NCBI GenBank assembly: GCA_051418075.1
Contig: JBPRGG010000048.1
Location: forward strand, 1-64,000
Direction: 5' to 3'
DNA from: JBPRGG01 sp051418075
GTDB taxonomy: Bacteria > Bacteroidota > Bacteroidia > Cytophagales > Cyclobacteriaceae
Length of the DNA stretch: 64,000 bases
Positions 1 to 9,066 of the stretch are shown piece by piece (the stretch's first letter is position 1; the number at the start of each line of letters is the position of its first letter). A program made the position numbers and the translations under genes. The notes beneath the pieces are model-generated. The model saw only the letters and a list, made by a program, of their open reading frames with translations, was not told where the DNA came from and searched no databases.

Positions 1-5
1 AGACT

Positions 6-2426
6 ATGCTATTCTACCTTTTAAAGCTTGCCTTTAGAAATATCCTGAAAAATCAAAGGTATTTTTTGATCAATTTTTCAGGGCTTACTATCAGCCTGAT
101 TGCAGCAATTCTTATATTTCAATATACTTTTTTTGAGTACAGCTTTGACAGGTTCCATCAGGATTATAAAAAAATTTACCGGATTTCCAGAACTTCAGAG
201 ACTGACGCCATCAACTACAATCAGGTATATACCTGTTCCCAGCTATTAGGGCCTGTATTAAAAAATGAGTATACCAGCATTGAGGAATTTGTGCGATTGC
301 ATCCAATTTATGGGGATGCCACAGTGAAATACCATAATATTTCATTTAACGAAGACGCCATTTTCTATGCCGAACATGCTATTTTTGACCTGTTTGATTT
401 TCCGGTAATTGATCAGTTGGATCAAAAGGGATTGGATCAAATCAATACTGTAGCTGTGTCTGCCTCCACAGCAAACAAATACTTTGGCCGTGAGGAAGCC
501 CTGGGTAAACGGATCAGCCTATATGACCGGTATGGCGGAGAAAATGAATATGTGGTAGCCCTGGTCTTTAAAGACCTCCCCCAGAATTCTCATCTTCAAT
601 TCAATCTTTTATTTTCCATTAAAAATGTTTTGAAGCATCGCATTTATGCTGATGAGAATCCCTGGAAGTGGAGTAATTTCTGGTTGTATGCAAAATTAAA
701 AGATGGTGCTTCCCAGGCTGATTTAACCGCCGAACTGGCCAAACTTAATAAAGCATACCAAATAGCTGAACAAACCAACCATGACCGAATTGATTTTTAT
801 GCCACTTCACTTGCCGACATTCACCTGAACGGACAATCCAACAGTTATTTAAAAGGAACAGATCAAAACACCTTTTATTTTATGTTTTTAGCGGGCATTC
901 TGGTGTTGTTGGTTTCCTGGATCAATTTTGCCAGTCTTTCATTTCTGAAAAATCTTGAAAAGTTCAATAAAACAGCCATTCATAAGATTTTGGGAGCAAA
1001 AACGCATCAGGTGGTAGGGCAAAACTTGGCCGGTTCCCTTATCTTATTTACTTCAGCCTCACTGGTAGCCTTATTTGCTCTGAAAATCATTAAGCCTTTA
1101 TTTCAAAACTACTCAGGCATTCATTTTGAATTACCCCCGACTATGACCCTTTCATTCTGGGTTTTTATTCTGTCATTTTTCTTTTTAGGATTATTTTTAG
1201 CTGCATTGTTCCCATCACTGTTTCTGGCCAAGTTTTCTGTTTTATCTCTGCTACATAAAAAAGTCCATAACCTCAGTTACGCTTCATTTATTAAGAGGAT
1301 GACTGTGTTTCAGTTTTCCATTAGTATGCTGCTAATCACTGTTACTTTAGGTGTCAACAAACAAATATACCATTTATTGGATAAAGATCCCGGTATTAAG
1401 GTAGATCAGGTGTTGGCGGTTCGATCCCCACGGGTATCTGAAAATCACCAATTATCAGAGGCTAAAAAAGTCTTTGAAAAGGAAGCCGCCAGGATAACTG
1501 GTATTGAACATGTATCTTCCTCGGTGTATATCCCTGGAATGTATATTGCCAGTCAGATGGACACCCGATTGAAAACTATTTCTTCTGAAAATGGATTTCC
1601 TACCAGAATGAATTTTGTAGGCTATGACTATCTGAAGGTATATGTAAATCAAATGGTTGCAGGAAGAAATTTCTCCGAAGATCATGCAACCGACCGGCAG
1701 GCAGTAGTGATCAACAGGCAATTAGCCGAGACCTATGGGTATCAAAACCCGGATGATCTGATTGGAAAACAGGTAGTTTGGATACCCAGAAATAAAACCA
1801 AGACAATAATCGGGGTAATAGAAAATTTCAATCATGAATCGGCCGGTAAAAAAGTAGAACCTCTGATGATTCACCTCTCTGACAATGCCACCGGATATTA
1901 CTCCATCAGTATTTCATCATCAAACATGCAAAAAACTGTGAGCATGATTGAGAATGTTTGGAATAATGTACATGCAGGCAATCCTTTCGATTATTTTTTC
2001 ATTGATGAATATTACCAGCAACAATTCACCAGTTATATCCAATTAAGAAAAATATATGTGGTGTTTGCTTTTTTAGCCATTCTGATCTCTGCCATAGGTT
2101 TATTCAGCTTTATGAAACAGGTTTTGATTAATAAAACCAAAGAAATAGGGATCAGGAAGATCAATGGGGCCACCCTGGGAAATATTCTCAATTTGCTGAT
2201 CCAAAACTATATGAAATGGATCTTTTTTTCTTTTGTTTTAGCCACTCCTGTATCATGGTATTTGTTACACCGGTGGTTACAGCATTTCGCCTTCAGAACA
2301 ACCATAAGCTGGTGGATTTTTGCTCTGGCAGCCTGCCTGACCTTGATCATTGCTTTGGGAACCGTAAGTTTCCAGACGATAAATGCAGCTATGGCTAATC
2401 CGGTAGATGCTTTACGGGATGAGTAG
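6..2426 (+). CDS. MacB/FtsX-type ABC transporter permease
   Basis: An inner-membrane permease of the MacB/FtsX class, 806 aa. The N-terminus carries the usual 'K.AFRNILKNQRYFLINFSGL' start followed by a membrane helix at about residues 20-45. A large periplasmic MacB-PCD-like domain follows, then a first FtsX bundle (about 290-410), a second helix/PCD unit, and a C-terminal FtsX bundle ending in the typical 'NPVDALRDE'. The 'KTKEIGIRKINGA' motif near the C-terminus is the FtsX signature. The family works with a separate MacB-like ATPase; none is encoded here. Substrate unknown. Only 5 bases lie upstream, so the promoter and any further N-terminal prefix domain cannot be excluded. Confidence 0.9.
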   Translation: MLFYLLKLAFRNILKNQRYFLINFSGLTISLIAAILIFQYTFFEYSFDRFHQDYKKIYRISRTSETDAINYNQVYTCSQLLGPVLKNEYTSIEEFVRLHPIYGDATVKYHNISFNEDAIFYAEHAIFDLFDFPVIDQLDQKGLDQINTVAVSASTANKYFGREEALGKRISLYDRYGGENEYVVALVFKDLPQNSHLQFNLLFSIKNVLKHRIYADENPWKWSNFWLYAKLKDGASQADLTAELAKLNKAYQIAEQTNHDRIDFYATSLADIHLNGQSNSYLKGTDQNTFYFMFLAGILVLLVSWINFASLSFLKNLEKFNKTAIHKILGAKTHQVVGQNLAGSLILFTSASLVALFALKIIKPLFQNYSGIHFELPPTMTLSFWVFILSFFFLGLFLAALFPSLFLAKFSVLSLLHKKVHNLSYASFIKRMTVFQFSISMLLITVTLGVNKQIYHLLDKDPGIKVDQVLAVRSPRVSENHQLSEAKKVFEKEAARITGIEHVSSSVYIPGMYIASQMDTRLKTISSENGFPTRMNFVGYDYLKVYVNQMVAGRNFSEDHATDRQAVVINRQLAETYGYQNPDDLIGKQVVWIPRNKTKTIIGVIENFNHESAGKKVEPLMIHLSDNATGYYSISISSSNMQKTVSMIENVWNNVHAGNPFDYFFIDEYYQQQFTSYIQLRKIYVVFAFLAILISAIGLFSFMKQVLINKTKEIGIRKINGATLGNILNLLIQNYMKWIFFSFVLATPVSWYLLHRWLQHFAFRTTISWWIFALAACLTLIIALGTVSFQTINAAMANPVDALRDE

Positions 2427-2610
2427 ATTAATAATCCTATCGGGAACTATGATTTATTTGATCTAATGATGGACATATATTTTATTGAAATGTCCGTCAC
2501 CGCACAATCATTGACCACACCCGAACAGAAACTACACAAAAAATAGCACATTGGCTCCGTTCCTGCTATGGCACAGGGTTTGCTATTTCTTTTACTTTAG
2601 GAAAACAAAT

Positions 2611-2952
2611 ATGAATTATACCCTTAGTGATTTTGAAGAAATGGTACTCCTAACCGTTGGCGTGCTTTATGATGATGCCTATGGCTTGGCTATAACCGAC
2701 GAGTTGGAAATTCGTTCCGGTCGTACCTACACCATTAGTTCGGTCCATAAAGCACTTATGCGCCTTGAGCATAGAGGAATGCTCAGGTCCCGTATGGGTG
2801 GTGCAACAGAAGCAAGAGGGGGAAGAAAAAAACGCTTGTTCAACCTAACCAGTACAGGGAAGAAAGCGCTTTATGAAGCAAAAAGAATCCGTGAAACATT
2901 CTGGCAAGCTATACCAAAAGTTGTCTGGGACCTTAAGTTAATCAGTAATTGA
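2611..2952 (+). CDS. PadR family transcriptional regulator
   Basis: A small winged-helix regulator of about 113 aa starting at the ATG at 2611 (MNYTLSDFEEMVLL). The frame is open further upstream to 2551, but that extension is not PadR-like. The body has the PadR pattern: a helix-turn-helix segment, 'YAYGLAITDEL'-like region, 'ISSVHKALMRLEHRGML', and a wing containing 'GGRKKRLFNLTSTGKKAL'. Its stop codon overlaps the TTG start of the next permease gene by four bases, so the two are translationally coupled. In Bacteroidota, PadR genes fused in this way to FtsX permeases with a prefix domain are common; the regulator probably controls this exporter. The ligand is unknown. Confidence 0.85.
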   Translation: MNYTLSDFEEMVLLTVGVLYDDAYGLAITDELEIRSGRTYTISSVHKALMRLEHRGMLRSRMGGATEARGGRKKRLFNLTSTGKKALYEAKRIRETFWQAIPKVVWDLKLISN

Positions 2953-5570
2953 AAGAGAATAGCAAACACAAGTCACCTCCTCACCTGGCAAGTCGTTTTC
3001 TGAAGTGGTACTGCCGTCCTGAACTGCTGGATGAGGTGGAGGGTGATCTATTTGAACTTTTTGAAAGAAGAGTGAAGGAACAGGGGCTCAGAAAGGCACA
3101 GTTACGCTACTGGCTTAATGTATTGATGTTCCTACATCCTAATTATATCCGTAAAAAAAACAATTATCCATCAAACCATACTGACATGTTTAGCAACTAT
3201 CTGAAAGTTACCATACGTAATGCCATAAAGCATAAATTTTATGCTTTACTAAATATCCTGGGCCTGAGTATAGGCATGACCTGCTTCCTCCTGATTATTT
3301 TATATGTTAAATATGAGCTAAGCTTTGACAATTTTCATACTAAATCCGATCGTATATACCGTCTCGTCACTGACATAGAAACCCCGACAGAAATGTTGAA
3401 AATAGAAGCCACATCGACACCTATGGCCGCTTTTATGAAATCAGATTTTCCTGAAGTTGAAAATGTGGTACGGATTGATGACGCCCGGTTTCTTTTGCAA
3501 AAAGATGAACAAACATTTCAGGAAGATCAGGTTATGCTTGCAGACGCCTCTTTCTTTCAGATCTTTGATTTTACCCTACTTCAGGGAAATCCCAAAAGTG
3601 CCCTGAAAGCGCCCTTGAGCATCGTTCTAACTGAAGATGCTGCCAAAAAATATTTTAGTAACGAAGACCCCATGGGTCAACGATTACTTCTTGAAAATGA
3701 GTATGATGCAACAGTTACCGGGGTCATGAAAAACGTTCCAAATAATTCAAGCTTTGACTTTGAAGTACTCCTGTCCATGTCAAGCCGATTGGAAGTATTT
3801 GATCCTGAAATAAATGAGCATTGGGGAAATTTTTCAAACATTTCTTATGTGTTATTGGTCGAACAGGCTGACCCCAAAAACTTAGAAAGTAAACTACCTG
3901 GTTTTCTCAACAAATATATTAGTGAAAATGATGTTTCTTCCGGTATGAATTATAGGCTACTGCTGGAGCCATTGTCAGATGTGTATTACTCCCAGCGGGG
4001 TGGCTTTATAACAGGGAACATAAATAATGTCAGAATCTTCTCTGTTATTGCCATATTTATTTTATTAATAGCTTGTATCAATTTCATGAATTTAGCCACT
4101 GCTAGGGCCAGTGAGCGGGCTAAAGAGGTGGGAGTGAGAAAAGTTATTGGGGCTGTCCGGCATCAACTTACCACCCAGTTTTTATTTGAATCAATATTAA
4201 TGAGCCTGGTTGCTGCATTTTTGTCTGTTGTCCTGAGTGAATTATTACTACCTACTTTCAATCAGATTGCTGGAAACCAGGTAGCCGATACAATATTTAG
4301 AAATACTTCCTTTCTAACAGGTTTTATGGGAATAGCTTTGTTGATAGGCTTTTTGGCTGGTATTTATCCTGCCCTGGTACTTTCCCGATTTAAATCTTCA
4401 GTTATATTGAAAGGACGTTTTAGTAGTAGCCAGCGAGGTGTTTTACTTAGAAAAAGCCTGGTAGTCATCCAATTTGCTTTATCGATTATTCTAATTATCG
4501 GAACATTAGTAGTCTATTTGCAACTGTCCTTCATGCGAAATCAATCCCTGGGATTTAAAAAGGACCAGGTGCTGGTAATTGATTTCCGGGGAGATGACCA
4601 GGTTCAGGAAAAGACAGATATCTTCAGACAACAGTTGGGCAATCACCCGCAGGTAAAGTCTGTAACTGTATCATCAAGTGTTCCGGGACGAGGTAATAGC
4701 AATGCCTATACAGAAATAGAAAATCCGGACGGCCTAATGCAAGCAAGCAATATCAACCTGTTTTTTGTAGATTATAATTTTTTGGAATCATATCAGATGC
4801 AACTATCTGCAGGAAGGTTTTTTTCAGAAGAATTCATTACCGATTCTACTGCGTTAATAGTAAATCAAGCCCTTGTAGAAAGCTATGGTTATGCTTCGGC
4901 GGAGGATATTATCGGTAAAAAGTATTCCCAATGGGGAGTGGAAGGTGAAATAATCGGAGTGGTTGAAAATTATCATTTCCGTTCATTGAAAGAAAAAATA
5001 GCCCCTTTAACCATTCGTCTGGCTCCTTCATTCAGCCGTTATATAAGTCTCAACATCCAGTCGGATCAAATCAGCAGCGCCATTTCAGAATTGGAGGGAA
5101 TATGGAAAAACCTGGCGCCACAGCGTCCATTCAATTTCTTTTTTATGGATGATGCCTTTGACCAACAGTACCGTGCTGAGGTACGTTTTGGCCAGTTATT
5201 TATCTACTTTTCCAGCTTGGCTATATTCATAGCCTGCTTAGGCTTGCTGGGACTTATTTCCTTTACGGTGGTACAGCGTACAAAAGAAATTGGTATCCGA
5301 AAAGTTTTGGGAGCTTCCGAAGCTAGTATTGTTAAGATGCTATCAAAAGACTTTTTAGTCCTGGTTTTAATTGCCTTTTTTGTAGCTTCTCCTGTCGCAT
5401 GGTATTCACTGCAGCAATGGCTAGCTGAATTTGCGTATCGTACCACTATACCCTGGTGGGCATTTATACTTGCTGGTGTGACCGCGACATTGATTGCCAT
5501 GCTAACAATAAGTTTACAATCAGTGAAGGCGGCCATTGCTAATCCCATTGATTCATTGAAGAGTGAATGA
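2949..5570 (+). CDS. FtsX-type ABC transporter permease with N-terminal prefix domain
   Basis: An 873-aa inner-membrane permease. Residues about 12-70 form a cytoplasmic permease-prefix domain ('LASRFLKWYCRPELLDEVEG...'), then helix TM1 at about 95-120, a periplasmic MacB-PCD region, an FtsX bundle with 'ERAKEVGVRKVIGA', a second PCD, and a final FtsX bundle with 'RTKEIGIRKVLGA'. The start is a TTG at 2949 inside the PadR stop (TTGA overlap). The first ATG giving a normal permease start is at 3186, which would delete the prefix domain, so TTG is preferred. It resembles the 806-aa permease upstream and may pair with it. No ATPase gene is nearby. Confidence 0.85.
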   Translation: MKENSKHKSPPHLASRFLKWYCRPELLDEVEGDLFELFERRVKEQGLRKAQLRYWLNVLMFLHPNYIRKKNNYPSNHTDMFSNYLKVTIRNAIKHKFYALLNILGLSIGMTCFLLIILYVKYELSFDNFHTKSDRIYRLVTDIETPTEMLKIEATSTPMAAFMKSDFPEVENVVRIDDARFLLQKDEQTFQEDQVMLADASFFQIFDFTLLQGNPKSALKAPLSIVLTEDAAKKYFSNEDPMGQRLLLENEYDATVTGVMKNVPNNSSFDFEVLLSMSSRLEVFDPEINEHWGNFSNISYVLLVEQADPKNLESKLPGFLNKYISENDVSSGMNYRLLLEPLSDVYYSQRGGFITGNINNVRIFSVIAIFILLIACINFMNLATARASERAKEVGVRKVIGAVRHQLTTQFLFESILMSLVAAFLSVVLSELLLPTFNQIAGNQVADTIFRNTSFLTGFMGIALLIGFLAGIYPALVLSRFKSSVILKGRFSSSQRGVLLRKSLVVIQFALSIILIIGTLVVYLQLSFMRNQSLGFKKDQVLVIDFRGDDQVQEKTDIFRQQLGNHPQVKSVTVSSSVPGRGNSNAYTEIENPDGLMQASNINLFFVDYNFLESYQMQLSAGRFFSEEFITDSTALIVNQALVESYGYASAEDIIGKKYSQWGVEGEIIGVVENYHFRSLKEKIAPLTIRLAPSFSRYISLNIQSDQISSAISELEGIWKNLAPQRPFNFFFMDDAFDQQYRAEVRFGQLFIYFSSLAIFIACLGLLGLISFTVVQRTKEIGIRKVLGASEASIVKMLSKDFLVLVLIAFFVASPVAWYSLQQWLAEFAYRTTIPWWAFILAGVTATLIAMLTISLQSVKAAIANPIDSLKSE

Positions 5571-5716
5571 AATGTAACCTTGGTTTAATCAAGTAATATG
5601 ATTGAATATGAAATATTAAAATGTAAACATGCTAATCACATCATTCATTTAAATCATAGTTCAGGCAAAAAATTTCCTAAAAAATAATAATTTTACTTTA
5701 AATCCATTTCAGCGAA

Positions 5717-6685
5717 ATGCTAGCAGCCTTTAGAGCAAAATACGGTCTACCTGAAGTTTTGTCCATCAGGGAAGTTACCAAACCGACCCCCAAAAAGCAT
5801 GAAATTTTGATCCGGGTACATGCCACGACAGTGAACCGGACTGATTACGGTATATTGTCAGCCAAGCCATTCGTAATCCGGATTTTCACTGGATTGATCA
5901 GACCCCAAAACCCGGTTACAGGTACAGATTTCTCAGGAATGGTGGAAGCCGTAGGTAAAAATGTAACCCGGTTTAAAAAAGGCGACAGGGTTTGGGGATT
6001 TAATGATGAAGGATGTGGTTCCCAGGCACAATATTTTACCCTGGCTGAAGATCAACCCATCGCAATTATTCCAGAAAAGTTCAGCTATGAACAAGCTGCA
6101 GCCAGTTCGGAAGGGGCTCACTATGCTTATAATTTTATCAACAAAATAAAACTATTGCCCGGCCAGAGTGTATTGGTAAATGGTGCCACCGGTGCCATAG
6201 GTTCAGCTATGGTACAGATCTTAAAATATATGGATATTAAGGTAACAGCCACTGGCAGAACAGAACATCTGGATTTAATCAAAACACTGGGCGCCGATAA
6301 AGTCATTGATTACACGCAACAGGATTTTACCAGGGGTCAGGAGAAATACGATTTTGTTTTTGATGCAGTGGGCAAAAGCACCTTTTCTAAGTGTAAACCT
6401 TTATTAAAATCGGGCGGAACTTATATTTCTTCAGAATTGGGTTCCTACCTTCAGAATCCCTTACTGGCCCTGATCACCCATCTGATGGGAGGAAAAAAAG
6501 TAATCTTTCCGGCACCTACAAATATTAAAAGAAGCCTATATTTTATAGAGAAACTGATCAGGGAAGGTAAGTTCAACCCTCTGATTGACCGGATCTATCC
6601 CATCGAACAAATCAGGGAAGCTTATTATTATGTAGCTTCAGGACAGAAAATAGGAAATGTAGTAATTTCCTTAAAAGAAGCATAA
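5717..6685 (+). CDS. MDR-family NAD(P)-dependent alcohol dehydrogenase/quinone oxidoreductase
   Basis: A cytoplasmic medium-chain dehydrogenase/reductase of 322 aa. It has the GroES-like N-terminal fold with 'ATTVNRTDYGI' and 'GTDFSGMVEAVGKNVTRFKKGDRVWGF', followed by a Rossmann domain whose cofactor loop is 'VNGATGAIGSAMVQILK' and an 'LGADKVIDY' segment. I see no structural zinc cysteine cluster, which favours the zinc-independent quinone-oxidoreductase branch, probably NADPH-linked. The gene stands alone between the permease genes and the BLUF pair. Substrate cannot be read from sequence. Confidence 0.85.
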   Translation: MLAAFRAKYGLPEVLSIREVTKPTPKKHEILIRVHATTVNRTDYGILSAKPFVIRIFTGLIRPQNPVTGTDFSGMVEAVGKNVTRFKKGDRVWGFNDEGCGSQAQYFTLAEDQPIAIIPEKFSYEQAAASSEGAHYAYNFINKIKLLPGQSVLVNGATGAIGSAMVQILKYMDIKVTATGRTEHLDLIKTLGADKVIDYTQQDFTRGQEKYDFVFDAVGKSTFSKCKPLLKSGGTYISSELGSYLQNPLLALITHLMGGKKVIFPAPTNIKRSLYFIEKLIREGKFNPLIDRIYPIEQIREAYYYVASGQKIGNVVISLKEA

Positions 6686-6800
6686 CAAGGTAATTGAGGT
6701 ACTTTTTGGCACCAAAACCGCTGTATTTAACTACCTTCCTAAATATGCTGAGAATCTAACAAAAATACTGCCAGGCAGTTCTCCTACCAAAGACAACATT

Positions 6801-7214
6801 ATGCTATCTCAGTTGATTTATGTAAGTGTCAGAAAAAATAATTGCACGGACCAGGAGATTGAAAATATTCTTGCTTCAAGTAATAAAAACAATGGTAAAA
6901 AAGACATTACCGGTGTATTGTTATTTTCCGATACAAAATTTTTGCAGGTTTTAGAAGGTGAAAAAAGCGACATTCTTGCTTTATATGATCACATAAAATT
7001 GGATGAACGACATAAGAATGTGATGATGATATCTCTAAAACCCATTACGCAACGTTATTTCCCCAGTTGGCAAATGGGATCTAAGGCCATCGATACCCAA
7101 TCTTTTTCTTTTTTAACTGAAATGTCCAGCCAAGAACAAACACAATTTAAATCTCTGTTGGAAGGGAAAGAACAACAAGATGCCATCAAGGTCATTCACA
7201 AATTATTTAAATAA
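6801..7214 (+). CDS. BLUF-domain blue-light sensor
   Basis: A 137-aa protein that is essentially one BLUF domain binding FAD, a blue-light photoreceptor fold. Y7, N31, Q49 and W90 have exactly the spacing of Y21, N45, Q63 and W104 in AppA, so the complete photocycle network is present. Other family marks are 'DITGVLLF' and 'FLQVLEG'. About 40 helical residues follow the core, as in short PixD/BlrB-type proteins. No effector domain is attached, so the signal must pass through a partner. Its TAA stop overlaps the ATG of the following 71-aa gene by one base (TAATG), making that protein the first candidate. Confidence 0.92.
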   Translation: MLSQLIYVSVRKNNCTDQEIENILASSNKNNGKKDITGVLLFSDTKFLQVLEGEKSDILALYDHIKLDERHKNVMMISLKPITQRYFPSWQMGSKAIDTQSFSFLTEMSSQEQTQFKSLLEGKEQQDAIKVIHKLFK

Positions 7215-7429
7215 TGGAAGAATCCATTAAACAAAAAAAGATCAATGATATTAATGCCATTGATTTTGGTTCAGAAGTGAGGGAGGTAATCAGCAGCCTT
7301 GAAATTTTAATTTTGATGCTTGAAATTGATGACGATAAAGAGGTAATCGGTGCCTGTAAAAAAAGGCTTCAGGAAGGTATAGCTTTATTAAAGTCATTGG
7401 ATCCGGAGCAAGCCAAAAGATTTGGTTAA
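7214..7429 (+). CDS. Small helical protein co-translated with the BLUF sensor
   Basis: A 71-aa protein with no family that I recognise. It is charged and predicted mainly alpha-helical: a Lys-rich start, a hydrophobic heptad-like stretch 'EVISSLEILILMLEID' and a second helix 'EVIGACKKRLQEGIALLKSL'. It has no signal peptide. The ATG shares its A with the stop codon of the BLUF gene, so the two should be translated in fixed ratio. I infer, without direct proof, that it is a binding partner or output module of the photoreceptor. Confidence 0.7.
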   Translation: MEESIKQKKINDINAIDFGSEVREVISSLEILILMLEIDDDKEVIGACKKRLQEGIALLKSLDPEQAKRFG

Positions 7430-7448
7430 AATCTCATAAATAAAAATA

Positions 7449-7504
7449 CGCTAATCAACCCTTCGGATAAAATCCCGGTGGAACACCTCCAAACAGAATT
7501 AGCG
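7449..7504. other. Potential structured element after the BLUF operon
   Basis: CGCTAAT at 7449-7455 is matched by ATTAGCG at 7498-7504, enclosing a region with a short internal hairpin (GGTG-GAA-CACC). It lies just after the 71-aa gene. No T-run follows, so it is not a standard intrinsic terminator. It may be chance in AT-rich DNA. Confidence 0.25.
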
Positions 7505-7671
7505 GTTTCTGCTAACTTAAAATACAGCATTCATTATCCTTTTATACTTCTTTCTTGCTATATGACTCCAGTACTTTCGAAATATTGTATTGAAAAATTT
7601 GCTGCGGCTAAGGGATTTAATTAAATTTTCGCAATTTTGATAGCATATTTTAAATTTTGAAGTTTCAATAA

Positions 7672-8007
7672 ATGAAAGTTACTATTACTTCCATCGAGTT
7701 AAAAAATCCTCTTAAGTTTTTTGCGCTTTCCGGCCAGGCCCTGAAAATCATCAGGCAGCTTCAACATACGCCCTGTGTAGCCTTTAAAAAGAAAGGTTTC
7801 TGGACTACCCATTACACAATGACCCTTTGGAGTAATGAGGAAGCGCTCAACCAGTTTGCCCGAAGTGGAGCACACCTTGAGAGTATGCAAAACAGCCGGA
7901 AAATTGCCAAAAGCATTAAGGCTTTGACTTATGAAGCAGATGCGTTACCAGACTGGGAGGAAGCCATACAGCGACTAAAGCAAGTAAAAGGTATTACATT
8001 TCCTTAG
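7672..8007 (+). CDS. DUF3291/ABM-like small protein
   Basis: A 111-aa cytoplasmic protein resembling the DUF3291 dimeric alpha-beta-barrel group. The pattern 'FWTTHYTMTLWSNEEALNQFARSGAHLESMQ' is the typical core; relatives are annotated as antibiotic-biosynthesis-monooxygenase-like. The activity of these proteins is generally unknown. It is a single-gene unit with 240 bases upstream and about 130 bases downstream before the aldolase gene. Confidence 0.6.
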   Translation: MKVTITSIELKNPLKFFALSGQALKIIRQLQHTPCVAFKKKGFWTTHYTMTLWSNEEALNQFARSGAHLESMQNSRKIAKSIKALTYEADALPDWEEAIQRLKQVKGITFP

Positions 8008-8135
8008 CTTATTCAAATTTACCTTAAATGACAGATTTCATTTATTACCACAGCAGCTCAAAGAAATAACCCATTTAAAACCTGCATATTACCACCTTAT
8101 TTTACTAAAAATTTTTATATTTACTCAAAAACATC

Positions 8136-9059
8136 ATGGACAAGCTTCCTTCAGGCTTATGGCCAGTCATGCTAACTCCCTTTAAAACTGATTCCACAGT
8201 GGATTATGATGCCCTGGCCCGTCTGACTGATTTCTACCAGAATGCCGGAGCCAATGGCTTGTTTGCCAATTGCTTATCAAGTGAAATGTTTCAACTAACA
8301 GCCCAGGAACGAATACTGATTACCCAAACTGTACTAAAAAAAGTTAACCAACAGATACCTGTGATAGCTACCGGAACCTTCACTTCGGATCTGAAAGAAA
8401 ATGCAGATTTTATTAAGCAATTATATGATACGGGAGTAAAAGCGGTAGTGGTCAATACCAATCAACTTGTTGATTCATCAGCATCTGAAGAAGATTTGAA
8501 AGGGAAAATCGAACTATTATTGAGGCATACAGAAAGCATTCCCCTTGGTTTGTATGAATGTCCCGTACCTTATAAGCGTTTATTAAGTCCATCCATGGTG
8601 CAATGGCTGGCTCAAACCACACGTTTCTACTATTTAAAAGACACATCCTGCAACCTGGATCAGATAAAAGCCAAACTATCTGCCTCTGAAAATTCTCCTC
8701 TGGGCTTGTACAATGCCAATACTCCCACTGGAGTAAGTTCATTGCAGGCTGGAGCCCGGGGCATTTCACCCATTGGGGCCAACTTTTATCCGGAATTATT
8801 CCGCTTTCAGCTGGATCATATGAATCAAACTGAAAAATCAGAGGTAATTAATGCCCAGTTAACACTTATGGACGACGTTATTCATCAGCATTACCCCTGG
8901 TCAGCCAAATACTTCCTGCAAAACAGAGGACTTAAATTACAACAGGTTACCCGCACACCTGTGTCAAGTCCGGAGAAACAATTTTATTTGAAACTAAAGG
9001 CCTTGAAATATTTACTGGAAGACTATGCCCGAAATTTAGCTTTTCCACTGATAATTTGA
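8136..9059 (+). CDS. Dihydrodipicolinate synthase/N-acetylneuraminate lyase family aldolase
   Basis: A class I (Schiff-base) aldolase-fold enzyme of 307 aa. The catalytic Tyr140 is in 'YECPVPY' and the Schiff-base Lys168 in 'YYLKDTS'. The loop 'SSEMFQLT' replaces the usual GTTGE. Family members cleave or form 2-keto acids using pyruvate. The context argues against lysine biosynthesis: a sodium symporter gene follows 7 bases later, then an EEP-family gene overlapping it. I infer a catabolic 2-keto-acid lyase, such as for a 2-keto-3-deoxy sugar acid; a neuraminate lyase-like role is the alternative. Confidence 0.85.
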   Translation: MDKLPSGLWPVMLTPFKTDSTVDYDALARLTDFYQNAGANGLFANCLSSEMFQLTAQERILITQTVLKKVNQQIPVIATGTFTSDLKENADFIKQLYDTGVKAVVVNTNQLVDSSASEEDLKGKIELLLRHTESIPLGLYECPVPYKRLLSPSMVQWLAQTTRFYYLKDTSCNLDQIKAKLSASENSPLGLYNANTPTGVSSLQAGARGISPIGANFYPELFRFQLDHMNQTEKSEVINAQLTLMDDVIHQHYPWSAKYFLQNRGLKLQQVTRTPVSSPEKQFYLKLKALKYLLEDYARNLAFPLII

Positions 9060-9066
9060 AGACAAT

